Positions 11,601 to 27,770 of a stretch of 64,000 nt of DNA are shown here, in pieces (positions within the stretch are counted from its first letter, which is position 1; every line of letters begins with the position of its first letter). Under the pieces are notes generated by a model that searched no databases, was not told the origin of the DNA, and saw only the letters and a program-made list of their open reading frames with translations. The position numbers and the translations under genes are program-made. Origin of the DNA: Asterochloris sp. CNOR1. Its lineage: Eukaryota; Chlorophyta; Trebouxiophyceae; Trebouxiales; Trebouxiaceae. Location: contig OZ017750.1 in the NCBI GenBank assembly GCA_963969365.1, forward strand, positions 2,914,001 to 2,978,000, read 5' to 3'.

Positions 11601-14600
11601 CAAGTGCTCGTCCTGGAGCCCACCTGAAGCAGGCCTTCAAGCTCCTCCACCCGTTGGCGCAGCCCTTGCAGCTCCGGCTTGGCCGCAGCCGCCGCCTCTG
11701 CTCTTGCCCCCTCGACAGCTTCTTTGACAGCTGCCTCCAGGCGCTGCTGGGCCTCAAGGTGTGAAGAGGCCAGCTGGGCCGCCGCTGCCTCTTCAGAGGC
11801 CTGCAGGTGCTCCCGCAACGCCGCCACCTGGGTCTGCAGCTCCTCTGTTTTGTTGGTAGCTCTGCTGAGCTGCTGCTCCAGCTCCTTGGTCCTGCAGGGG
11901 CCAGAGTTCACATGTCTGAGATGGACCAGGCCTCCTGCTGATAGCCTCAGCGTGGTCTGCAGTTCTGCTCTCCTGCAGATGGCTCCTGCTGCGGCTCCTG
12001 AGTCCTGCAGGGCCAGTGGTCCAGTGAGGTAACAGGTGGAGCACTCCTCCTGCAGATGCCCCTGGAGCGCAGCAATTCTGGATCAGGAGCTTCCCTGTCT
12101 TGTTGGTGGCCCTGCTGAGCAGCTGTTTCAGCTGCTGGCCCCTGCACGAGCAGTACGTCAGGAGCTGGGATGGAGTTGTGTTGCAGCCACAACTTCCTGC
12201 TGACAATCTGGATGGGTGGCAGTCCAACAGTCACAGATCACGCATTGCCTGCCACAGGACGGTGGGTGGCATGCTACCTTGCAACAAATGAAGTCGACTA
12301 AAAATCTGGCCTGCCTTCGTAGCTGAGCAAGAACAATGCGCGACCGCTACATGGGCGACACATGACTGAAATCACCCATGGCAGCTGAGGCCATTCTCGC
12401 TGCTTTAGTGCCCTCCCTGGCGGCCTCCATTTCACAGCAGCAAGGTGTAGCTGACAGACCTGGCAGCTGCAGTAGTCCCTGCTGTCTCAGCGTCCTCCCT
12501 GGCAGTCTCCAATTCTGCATAGGCCTCCTCTGCAGCATCTTGCAGCTCCCTCGCGCGCTGCTCAGCAGCCTCCACCTGAGCCGCAGCCTCCTTTCGCGAC
12601 TCAGCCGCCAGCTTGGCTTCCACCTGCCCAGCATCAGATGTCTGCAGTCAGTAGCAGGGTGCACAACCAGCCTCGACTTGGCCGCCAATTTCCGCCTGTT
12701 GGCACCAGCAACGCTCGATCAGTTGCAGGGTGCGCTCAGCAGCAGCCTTGCTGGCAGGATGCACTCAGCAGCAGCCTTGCTGAGGCTTTGCCCCTAGCTT
12801 AGGCTTTACCTGCCAGCACAGCAAAGCGCATCCAGCAGCAGGGTGCACAAAGTCTTAGCTGCATTGGGCCACATGGTGGGGTACAGGCAGGCTGAGAGCA
12901 GTAGGCTCCCAGCTCGCAAGAAGCGCATTGCAGTCACCAAGTGGCCGCTGCTCAGGTGTGCAAGACTTCTATTGACTGGACACATACATGTCTGGCACTG
13001 GCTCGACAAGGATGTCTGAGGCAAGTGGCCAAGATGAGGCGGCTTGGCTGATGAGGGGCAGTAGTCGCGCAACTGTGTTGGAGAAGGGTTGATTCACAAG
13101 CAGAGCCGCATGGACAGGATGCCTCACGGTTTGGGCTCACCATGCACAGCTGCAGCTAACATTGCTCTCTCACCTGTGCCCCTTCTCTGACAGCTGCCAG
13201 CTCTGATTGCTTTGCCTCCAGCTGATCAGTCAGGTTCTGGATCTGCTCTGCAGCTGCTGCAGATCCAGTCTGGGTCAGGCGCTCCTGAAGCTCCTGGTAC
13301 TGAGCCCCAGCACGCTCCAGCGCCTGCCTGCGGAGCATGCAGCGCATGGCTTTAACTTCCTGCTGAAGTTTCAACACTTGCACTGAAACCGCTAAGGTTC
13401 CAAACATTGCACTGGAAGCGCTAGGGATGAGGTGCTTTCTGCAAGTCATGGAGACTAGCATGCATATGCTGCATTGCTTCCTGCACAGCAGGCAGCAGGT
13501 GGCCCCACTGACTGCTGAGGTCTGCAGTGGTTGTTCCAAGCTCTGGAATCTTGCCGTGTACAGGCAGAGCACCTGCTTGCGCGGCACGCAGCACGCAACA
13601 TGCATGTTCAGGTGAAGGTAAGACAACCATAAAGTCCTGGACTGCAGGCTTGCATGGGAGATTGGGCGCTGACCACCAACAGGGCAACAGCTCAAACTCG
13701 ATGCTCAGGAAGCATGGCACAAGCCATGGCAGCCTTGCTGGCAGACCTCAACGGTCGCTTCAGCCATGTACAGATGTGTTCATGGAGACTGCATGTCATG
13801 CTCAAGATGCTGCTTTGCCATGCCTGCTGCCTGCATGGCCAAGCGTGGCCGACGACAAGCAGGTGCCGCTTGTTATGGGTCATCATGTGAGCAGCCATTG
13901 GGGCAACCAAGCGCACCTTGCAGCCTGCAGCTCGCTCTGGGTCTGCGCCGCCTGCTCATCGAAGACCGTCAGCTTTTGCCGGGTGGCCATCAACTCTTGC
14001 TGCTGCTTCCTTAGCTGCTCCCTGAACTTGCTGACCTCTGCCTGGGCAGCACAGGCAGCCTGCTGATGCCCAGCAACATCCTGACTCAGCCTTGCTGCCT
14101 GGCCGTCAGCAGCTGCAACCTTGGCCTGCTCTGTGCTTAGCATGGCCTTGATTGTGGCCACCTCATGCTCAGCCTGACTCCTGACCTCACGCTGCTGCTC
14201 CAGCTGCTGTCGCAGCTCAGCAGCAGTGGCCTGAGCCTCGGCTGCAGCAGCTTGGCTGCCCTCCTGCTGCTCCTTCCACGCCCTTTCCAGCTCTGGGACT
14301 GTCTGGTCAGCAGCAGCTATTTCCTTTCCTTGCTGGTCTCGATGCTCCAGTGCTGTTTGCATCTCATCAGCCCTCTTCTGGGCTGCAGCAGCCTCAGCGG
14401 CAGCAGCTTCAAGCTGCCCCTCCAGCTGCTGGCCCCTGCTGTGGGATGGTCCCAGCTGAGCCTGCAGCTCAGCCACTTGTGCGCTGTACAAGCTGGCTGC
14501 CTCAGTAGTAGGAACCTCAGCCCGGTCGCCCGCCTGATCCACCTCGGCTTGCAGCCTAACGATGACCTGCTTCAGCCCCTCCACTTGCGCAGACTGGATG

Positions 14601-17533
14601 CTCAACTGCTGCCGGAGGGCCACCACAGCGTCTGCGTCTGGCTGCTCCATAGGGTCGTAGGGGGCAGTCGAGGCATCATCAGCACTGTCCGCTGGCTGGG
14701 GTGTGCGTAAAGCCTGGGAGCCATTGTCCTGCCTCTCCTTTGCTTTATTTGGAATGTCCTGGAGCACAGCTGACTGCCCATTGCCTTGAGCACCAGATTG
14801 GCTGCCCTGCATGCATTGGTCTGTCCGGTGATCATATGTAATGCTGCTCAGGAAACAAAACACAGCCTGGTACACTCTGTCAGCCTACGAACCGACTGTT
14901 TCTTGCTAGACTATAGCTCGGCACTTTGCTGCACAGAACCAGCCCCTGAGAGGGGCAGTGCAGCAGCGGCCAAAATAATAGCAGCCGCCGCCGCCTCTTG
15001 CAGGGAATGGGGGGACACAAAGAGGAGGTCCAACAACAAGCGGCAATCTACCTTGGCCACTCCAGCGTTCACATGAACAGCATCTGTCTCCAGCATCTGG
15101 CCCGTCTGCTGAGCCAGCCTCCCCTCAGCCTCTTGCGCCTTGCTGACTGCAGCTGCCCCAACAGCTATGGCAGCCTCCAGTCGCTGCTGCGCCTCAGAGG
15201 CTGCGGCCTCAGCATGCTGATGCTGCCTTTCCCAGTCACCCTCTGCCGTGGTCAGCCGCGCCTCTGCCTCAGTCCTGGCAGCAGCAGCCTCTGCCAGCCG
15301 CTGCTGCAGCTTGACAGCCTCCTCAGGTCCCAGGCAACCTGCCTGCTGGGCTTTGGCTGCTTGCAGTGCGCTTACAGCAGCGTCCCTGGCAGCGCCGACC
15401 TCTGCTAGCTGAGCGCGCAGCTCCTCTGCATCGGCATCGGCTGTCATAGCCTCCTTTGGCTGATTTACCTGCTGCGCCTCAAGCTGGGCCTGCGCAGCCT
15501 GAATCTGGGCCAGGGCCTCCCCCTTGGCAGCAGTGGCATCTGCCAGCTGAGGCTGCAGGCCCCTCACAGCGGGGTCCACACCAGCAGCCTCCTGGTGCTG
15601 CTGCGCAAGCTGTGCCTGGGCAGCCTGCAGCCTTTCCACTGCCACGTTCTTGGCAGCACTGACTGCTGCCAGCTGAGCACGCAGCCCCTCTACATCGGCA
15701 TCTGGGGCAGCCTCCTGCTGCTGAGCAAGCTGGGCCTGGGCAGCCTGCAGCTGGCCTATGGCCTCCTCCTTGGCGGCAGTGGCATCAGCCACCTGCTGCT
15801 TCCAGCTGACCAGCTGCCGCTTGGCCTTGACGAGGCGCTGCTTGAACTCAGCAATCTGCAGGTCCTTCTGGCTGGCCTCTTGCTGCTGAGGCTCTCCAAA
15901 GGTGGCCTCTGAAGCCTGGCCAGACACCTGGCTGCCAGCCTTAGCAGGGGTGGAGGCTGCTGTGTTCAGGCTGGACGCAGGTTCCGGCGAGTGAGAGGCG
16001 GCAGTGGCGACCTGCAGCCTAGCTGCTGTCAGCTGCTGTTGGAGACCTTGCACCTGCATGCGCACATGGTCATGGTGGGCAAAGCAGGCCCAGAAATCTC
16101 TGTGCATCTAGTGGCTGAGCAGCAAAAAGTAGAATGTGAGAGATTGGTCCTCAAACACTTTCCCTTCCCTTGGCTCATACTCCAAGAACAGCAGGCGATT
16201 GTGATGCACAGAGTGACAGACAAAGCAACTCGCCAGGCTGCTCATGACTGAACCCTTGTGCACCCCCCAGGGAGCCAGGATGACCTCTGCAACTCACCTG
16301 TGCATCAGCCTCCTGCCTCGCCTGCTCAGCCTCCTGCTGCAGGGCGTGCAGGTCCATCTGCAGCTTTGCTGCCTGGGCTGTTGCAGCATTGCTGCGCCAT
16401 TGAGCCGCTGCATTGGCCTCCTTTTCATCCTCCAGCTCTCCCAGCACCTCAGCTGCTGCCTATGTCATGAAACAGATGCCTGAGCGCAGGCCAGCAGCAG
16501 TGTGCATGGGGGTTGCAATCCCAGTGTCCCAGCTGCTGCTTGCGGCATTGAGCACATGTGTGAGTGACTGCCAGGGCCCCACAAGAACCCAACAGAGGCA
16601 GTGTGGCTCTGTTGTGGCAGTGCCAGTCACAGTACCTGTTGCTGTGCATTCTTCCTTGGTTGACAGGCGGCTTTTGTCCAGCTGCCATCCAACAGCAACG
16701 GATAATATTGCGTTCTGCTGACTGCATATCATCATCCAGAGACAAGCCTGCCACGGGGCCACAGAAGAATATGAGCCCCATCCAAGCAGACTGGCTGCTG
16801 TGCTCACCCCCTCAACATCCGCCAGCCTGGCTCGCAGCTCCTGGTTTTCCTGGCGCAGCTGTGTCAGCAGCACCTCTGGCCCGCTGCTGCCATTTGACAG
16901 TGCAGGAGCTGTCTGCTGCTTAGGAGGCCTCGCCTGCGGCCTGGCTCTACCTCGAGCGGCACGGGCTTTAGGGCTGTCGAGAGACACCTCTTGGAAGCTC
17001 CAGCCTGCCTCACCGCTGCCACTGGCATTCCATTCCCCATTGTCAGCATCCCAGCCATCGCTGCTGGTGACAGCAATAGAAGCAATCTCAGGCTCCTGAG
17101 GGCGCTCTGACGCTGCGGGGCTGGCCGCGGACGGCCTCGGCAAGCCTTGTGGTGTTGCAGGCTGAGCATTGCCCTCTAGCCGCTGCTGCTGGCTGCCTGC
17201 CTTGGCTGGAGCTGCTCCCTGCACAGGTGATCAGTCAAGGCGCCGCTGGCCTTGGGCCTAGGATGGCGACTTGCTTGTTGCAGCAACCTCACCTCCCCTT
17301 CAGTGCCATCGAATGTTAGCAGGGAGTTGAACTGGGCATTTACTTGAGTGCGGGCTTGATTCTGCAAAGGAGCCCCGGCATGAGACATCTGTCGGGCATT
17401 TGGTCGTCAACACTGCAAAGGCTGAGCTGGCAGAGCCCCTTCTTACCAGATGCTGATCCAGGCCAACATCCTGCAGGGCGGTGCCAGCTTGTTCACGGAG
17501 AGCGGCCGTCAGGGTGTTCAGCTGACCCCACAT
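8651..17533 (-). CDS. Long coiled-coil protein, golgin-like
   Basis: A very long multi-exon gene whose exons encode almost uninterrupted Ala/Gln/Glu-rich heptad coiled coil. It starts at the ATG at 17533 (MWGQLNTLTAALREQ, then NSLLTFDGTEGE), an N-terminus of the style seen in plant golgin candidates (MW..L..L). Coiled-coil exons include ELEGLLQV, NKTEELQTQVAALREHL, EAKLAAESRKEAA and LDVVKRQLEAAERRAKEL. The C-terminus reads PARFWDVFGCAQPRKDTT followed by a stop whose complement is at 8651-8653. No GRIP, GRAB or TMF C-terminal domain was recognised, so Golgi tethering is inferred from architecture only; a motor, centrosomal or generic scaffold is possible. About four 40-residue repeats occur at 15340-15800. 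The start codon lies only 99 bases from the stop of the next minus-strand gene upstream. Confidence 0.68.
8875..9200 (-). repeat. Tandem copies of last-exon start in golgin-like gene
   Basis: The true final-exon start (minus, acceptor then LEEAELAAK) is at about 8880-8906. Decayed copies including the CTGCAG acceptor lie at about 8974-9010, 9060-9093 and, weaker, 9174-9200. Spacing is about 80-100 bases. Confidence 0.7.
11845..12147 (-). repeat. Duplicated exon start in golgin-like gene
   Basis: The exon start encoding TKELEQQLSRATNKTEELQ (11845-11897, minus) has a decayed upstream copy at 12094-12147 encoding GQQLKQLLSRATNKTGKL, including the acceptor region. The core SRATNKT is identical at protein level. 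The bases between (11900-12060) also hold several CCTGCAG-centred near repeats. Confidence 0.78.
15340..15800 (-). repeat. Four ~40-residue coding repeats in coiled coil
   Basis: Within one exon of the golgin-like protein the unit 'TAAK.EA..QLQAAQAQLAQQ ... GLRAQLA' occurs four times with divergence: TAAKEEAIGQLQAAQAQ, SAAKNVAVERLQAAQAQ, TAAKGEALAQIQAAQAQ and GAARDAAVSALQAAKAQ. The linkers are Pro/Asp-containing (APDADVEGLRAQLA type). Confidence 0.8.
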
Positions 17534-17632
17534 AGCTCCTTTCGGCCGGGCTTCGACAGAGGGGGCAAATGGGAGAGGGGCCTAACTCATAGACTGTGAT
17601 ACTAGATTTGGGAGGGTTACTAATGTGACAGT

Positions 17633-20349
17633 CTATCTCACATGTGGAGCAGCATCTGGCTGTGAAAGCAACAGCTGTCGCAGCATGGCTGCTAATTGAG
17701 ACGAATCAGACCACCAAGACACAGCAGATTGCAGCATTGCCGCCAAAACAGCAGTAACATCATCAGAAGATGCCAGGGCTGAAGACCTGTCTTGCAGGCG
17801 CTTGTGCAGACCAGTGAGTCGACCATCAGGATATGCTTCACGCGCAAGAAGGACATCTGCAGGACCCAGCAGCTGAGCTGGGCAATAGTCATTTGCCCCA
17901 TCTCCAGCATATATGACTCGAGCATAGGGCTGCTGCAGCAACAGATCAGAGAGCACCTGCATGCCCAGAAGGTACACTTTACGTCAGCCAAGAACAAAGT
18001 CTCATTGCAAACACCAAGGAAGCCTCCATCAGTGCAGGGTCAGATTTGGCCAGGCATATGGGCTGTGCTGTGTAGCTCACCAGGCCTTTGCACAGATTGG
18101 GAGGACACTGCGAGCAGCTGTGAGCATGATATGGCCTAACACGAAGAGCACCATCTCTCCAGCCAGCAAGATTGGTTGCTATGGTACAAAAGCACCCCTG
18201 CATGCACCAGTCACCAGGCTGCTGTTTGGCCTTGAGTGGAGGCCCATACAAGACAGGGATGGCACGACATGCAAAACTCACCTGGAGACCTCTGACCTCT
18301 GCAACGGAGTCAATGTAGACACTGTTAGCATCGCTCAGGATTGCCATGTCAACAAGGTGCAATGCTCCAGCCTCTCGCAGTACCTGCACAGCCATGTGAG
18401 ACAGTCACCAGCCAGTCCCTTCTGCAGCCATTGCAGCGGCACTTTGTCAACACGAAGGCCTCCAGGCTCAGGTCTTGCTGTGAGGGGGTCTGGGGATGAG
18501 GAGCAAAGACATAAAGGCTGCAGCCAGAGGGCTCACTTCCTGCAAGGCGCCATCCATGGGGACCCTCTGGCATGCAGCTATGATGTCAGCTGCAGTAGCC
18601 CCATGCTCAGAGTTGGCTGCCAGCAGAGATGCGTCCATGAGCTGCGTCCAGGGCAGGCCCTCAGTTTGCAGCCTGCAGCACAGAGACTGTCTCTCTACAG
18701 GCAGCACTGCTTGGGGTCCACACGAGCTCTGCCTTCACCCATCCTGTGCCAGCGACATTGCTTACGAGACATCGTGAGCAGTCTGCTTCAGCTGCTGCAC
18801 GCCATGCACGGCAACAGAGAGCAGGCGGCAGCAGCTCACCTCAGGAAGCTGTCCCCAGCGCCGACCTGCTGCAGGACAAAAGTGTCTGAGTTCTCCTCGA
18901 CCATGGTCCAGTCAAAGTCCAGGGTAAGCAGGATGGGGCCGCTTCGAGGTCCAGCATGCAGGCCTGTGCGGGGGCCAGCAGCATCCTGCAGTTTGCTGCA
19001 GCCAGCCTGGGACTGCAAAGGCCTGGCAGGGCCCAGCAGCTGCGTGACAGCAGTGCTCAGAGCTTTGCCACCCTGCTGCTGGAGGGCATTGGCAACCTGG
19101 ACTCTTTCTGCTGGCTGTGCTGATGGTGCTTCAGGGTCTGCATGATACGTGGTGATGGATGCGACACCAACTCCCCGAGTGGCAGCAGGTGGGGCCGGAA
19201 GGCCCTGCCAGATCAGCTGGTAGATGGTGACTGCTGTGGGCAGGTCCTCCCGCACAGGGCTGTGGTGCAGCGGCCGCACCAGAAAGCCGCGCTGCTGGGC
19301 AAGGGAAATGAATGCAGGCATCTCTGCTCTGTCTGGCAGGCTCAGGACGACCTGCAGGGAGGCGCCTGGCCAATGAGACCGCCAGTGGGGGCATCATACA
19401 AAGCTACAAGCGGTCTACGCAGGCCCAGCAACTTGAATGCCAACAGCTGTGGCTGCACAAACAGGCAGCAGATCCTGCATCCAGCATCTAACGCCACCAG
19501 TGCAAGTCATGTGTTGTGAGGTTTGCACCTGGATGGCTGGGGAGGCTGCAGCCAGCTGCTCACAGGTCTGCAGCAGGGGCTCATGCTGCTCCTCATCGAA
19601 AGCGACATCACTGGCCACAACGAAGTCCCAGGCATGCGTGACAAGCCATGCAGAGTGGCGCTCAAGGTCTGATCCCCACTCAAGTTCATGGACCTTCGGA
19701 GCCTTGCCTGCGACAGCACAGCAACGGCAAACTGGATGTGCAGGCACATGTTAGAAGTGGTAGTCCAGCACATCGATTTGTGCTCCTTGGGGCATGGCAG
19801 CCAGCAGGAGAGGCAAGCTGGCACCTGCAGATGGCCCGCTGAAGTTTGCAACAACGTTGAGCCTTGTCAGCGGCAGCAGAGGGGCCTTGTCTGTAATTGT
19901 AACATTCGCCCCATGCAGAGCCAGCGCCTGCAGCGTAGCTTGATGCTCAGCAGCAGAGTGCGTGACCGCAAGCCTCACCGGCCAGCAGTGTAGCAGGGCA
20001 TCACCTGACCCAGCGTGCCAACGCCAGCTCCAAGCTCAAGAATTGCTTTGCCAGCAATCACTGCAGCATGCTCGTTGAAGAATGCCATCAACTCCGTGGC
20101 CGCATTCCACAGGCCTGCTCCTGTTCCAAGGGGGCCAAGCACATTTCCTGGATCTGCTATTACCTCCAGAGTGCCATGCAGCACTCTGATGGTGTACTGC
20201 AGCAGTCCATCTGCTCTGCCCGGGGCAGACGACATGAGCTGAGACCAACATGGGAGATTGTTCCCTTCTTGGCGGGGCATTTCTGGTTTCATTCGCAGAT
20301 CTGAGCCTCTCAGGAACGCCCGAAGCCCTCCTAGGCGATCTGACAGCAT
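17633..20349 (-). CDS. Fusion: METTL21-like lysine methyltransferase + PHOSPHO-type HAD phosphatase
   Basis: The N-terminal half is a seven-β-strand methyltransferase of the METTL21/EEF1A-lysine group: MLSDRLGGLRAFL start, GLWNAATELM, motif I ILELGAGVGTLG, HGANVTITD, VHELEWGSD, FVVASDVAFDEEQHEPLL, and RGFLVRPL near 19280. The C-terminal half is a HAD phosphatase of the PHOSPHO1/plant PECP1-PS2 family: LTLDFDWTMVEENSDTFV (DxDxT), LSDANSVYID (motif II), then YAGDGANDYCPAQLLG (GDGxND) near 17900. That family hydrolyses phosphoethanolamine/phosphocholine or pyrophosphate. The two halves meet inside one uninterrupted reading frame (19321 to 18836) with no stop and no usable Met between them, so a single polypeptide is the simplest reading. 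The start is the ATG at 20349, about 40 bases from the divergent RAD54-like start. The stop complement is at 17633-17635. Two overlapping transcripts are the alternative. Confidence 0.78.
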
Positions 20350-20389
20350 GTCAGCCACCCCTGATCCACATGGGACTCCTCCAGGCCAG
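20350..20389. promoter_or_regulatory. Very short divergent intergenic interval
   Basis: About 40 bases separate the minus-strand methyltransferase start (20349) from the chosen plus-strand RAD54B-like start (20390). If the upstream plus ATG at 20348 is used, the two start codons overlap within one CATG. Promoter elements must then lie inside the neighbour's transcribed region. Confidence 0.35.
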
Positions 20390-26445
<6,056 letters not shown>

Positions 26446-26778
26446 ACACATTGCCCCTGCTGACCACCAAGACTGAACTTGCTCAAACTTACACCATTTC
26501 TTTCGTCTAAATCTGAAATGGCGTCCCACTGAAATTTGCAGCTCTGCAGAAGCACAGGCCTCCTCTTGCTGGTCGTGACACACTTGCCATCAATTGCAGC
26601 AGGCTGGTTCAAGCCTCTCCAGCACTGGAGAGGCATCCTCTGTGAGCCTGACAGGTCATCAGGCCTTGTGTCATCAGGCAGTGCCTTGTATCAGTGTCTG
26701 TCCCCTTCCAGACCCTGTTGGGCGGGCACTACTTGTACCGAGACCACCACTTTGACATGGCTGCCAAAGTAGGGCTGA
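26446..26778. other. Convergent 3' region
   Basis: This lies between the RAD54B-like stop and the thioredoxin-like stop on the opposite strand. It holds a minus-strand TGTAA (plus TTACA at 26489-26493) that could end the thioredoxin-like transcript. A short plus-strand open stretch near 26713-26775 reads TLLGGHYLYRDHHFDMAAK; I cannot tell whether it is a late RAD54B-like exon or chance. Confidence 0.4.
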
Positions 26779-27507
26779 TCAGCTTGGGCTCTGCAGCACA
26801 TCCCGCCTTGTGAGAAACAGGCAAAGATGGGCAAGCTGCAGAGCAATGCACAGGCACCCAGGCCAGGTATTGATCATCACCTCAGAGTACAGCCAGAGGT
26901 GGTCTCGAATCTGCTGCACATGTTGTGGCAGGAACTCATCCACCTGCACACAAGCGCACACAGCCTTGTCAAGTGCCAAGCATCCAGCAGTGCCCTGCAG
27001 CAGGAGGTTGCAGGCAGCTGCAAGGGTGCTGGCAGGCAAGTGCTCACCCTCCGGCCCTTATGGTACAGTCGAAAAGTTGGAGTGTAGTTGATTCCCTGCA
27101 AGCCAGGCACAGTCTTAAGGCATGGCTGAACTGCAGCCCACCCATGAGCTTCTTGATGCAAGCCAGTACCTTGGCAGCCTCCTCCATGTAGTCTATCTGT
27201 GCCACCACATACATGTTGCCTGGAAACTGCAGCCAGAAACATTCAGTCTGACATTGCTGCACAGCAGACCAGGCACTGCCACTTCAAACATCATGCATGC
27301 AGGTGCACAGCAACTCCCCACCTCCTTGCTAGTTCTGTACATCTCCGGGAACATTTCATGGCAGTGATGGCACCAGGAGGATCCAAACATCACACAGACG
27401 AGGTCCTGTGAATGTTGATGCAGGATGCCGCGCAGATCTTCATCAGTGTGTGCAGCCAGCACACCAGCCCCGATTTGCTGAGGTGGCCGCTTGGTTTCAG
27501 GCTGCAT
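26779..27507 (-). CDS. Thioredoxin-like protein, TRXL3-3 type
   Basis: A small thioredoxin fold protein in four recognisable exons. Exon 1 starts at the ATG at 27507 (MQPETKRPPQQIG) and has HTDEDLRGILHQHSQDLV and the active-site region MFGSSWCHHCHEMFPEMY. Exon 2 is FPGNMYVVAQIDYMEEAAK. Exon 3 is GINYTPTFRLYHKGRR with the cis-Pro. Exon 4 is VDEFLPQHVQQIRDHLWLYSE, which matches the 'RLHDRLWLHS' end of Arabidopsis thioredoxin-like 3-3. The redox motif is WCHHC rather than WCGPC or WCGVC. In plants the protein stops at this point; here the frame runs on for about 33 residues to 26779, which may be a real tail or an unrecognised terminal intron. Probably soluble; the redox partner is unknown. Confidence 0.84.
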
Positions 27508-27770
27508 ATGGGGCACAAACACATTCTGGTGGCTGCTCTCCCTGCAGGCTGCGACAAGGGCAACACATGATCATCACCTTTGGCCTGTCAGGCTTAGCCG
27601 CGGCATGTCTCTTTGCAGGCCTGGCAAAGCCTCCAGTCAGCCAGCCAAACATGGCTAAAATGGCCTGTTGCCACTCAAAACTTACTGGCAAAGGCTTCCA
27701 TGCAGTGTGTACTAACTTTAGAATTCTCTTCCAGATTCTTCAGAGATCGTGGCTGCTGCGCTCTGTAAAC

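Noticed and set aside
17961-19145. 394-residue open frame on the plus strand
   Set aside because: It lies antisense to the methyltransferase-phosphatase exons, which carry clear family motifs. Its composition is Cys/Ser/His-rich with no domain, so it is a shadow frame of GC-rich coding DNA.
20348-20389. ATG at 20348 as the RAD54B-like start
   Set aside because: In frame and possible, but it overlaps the divergent gene's ATG, and the next ATG (MRQPLLGSKRKF) fits the RAD54B N-terminus better. Kept only as an alternative.
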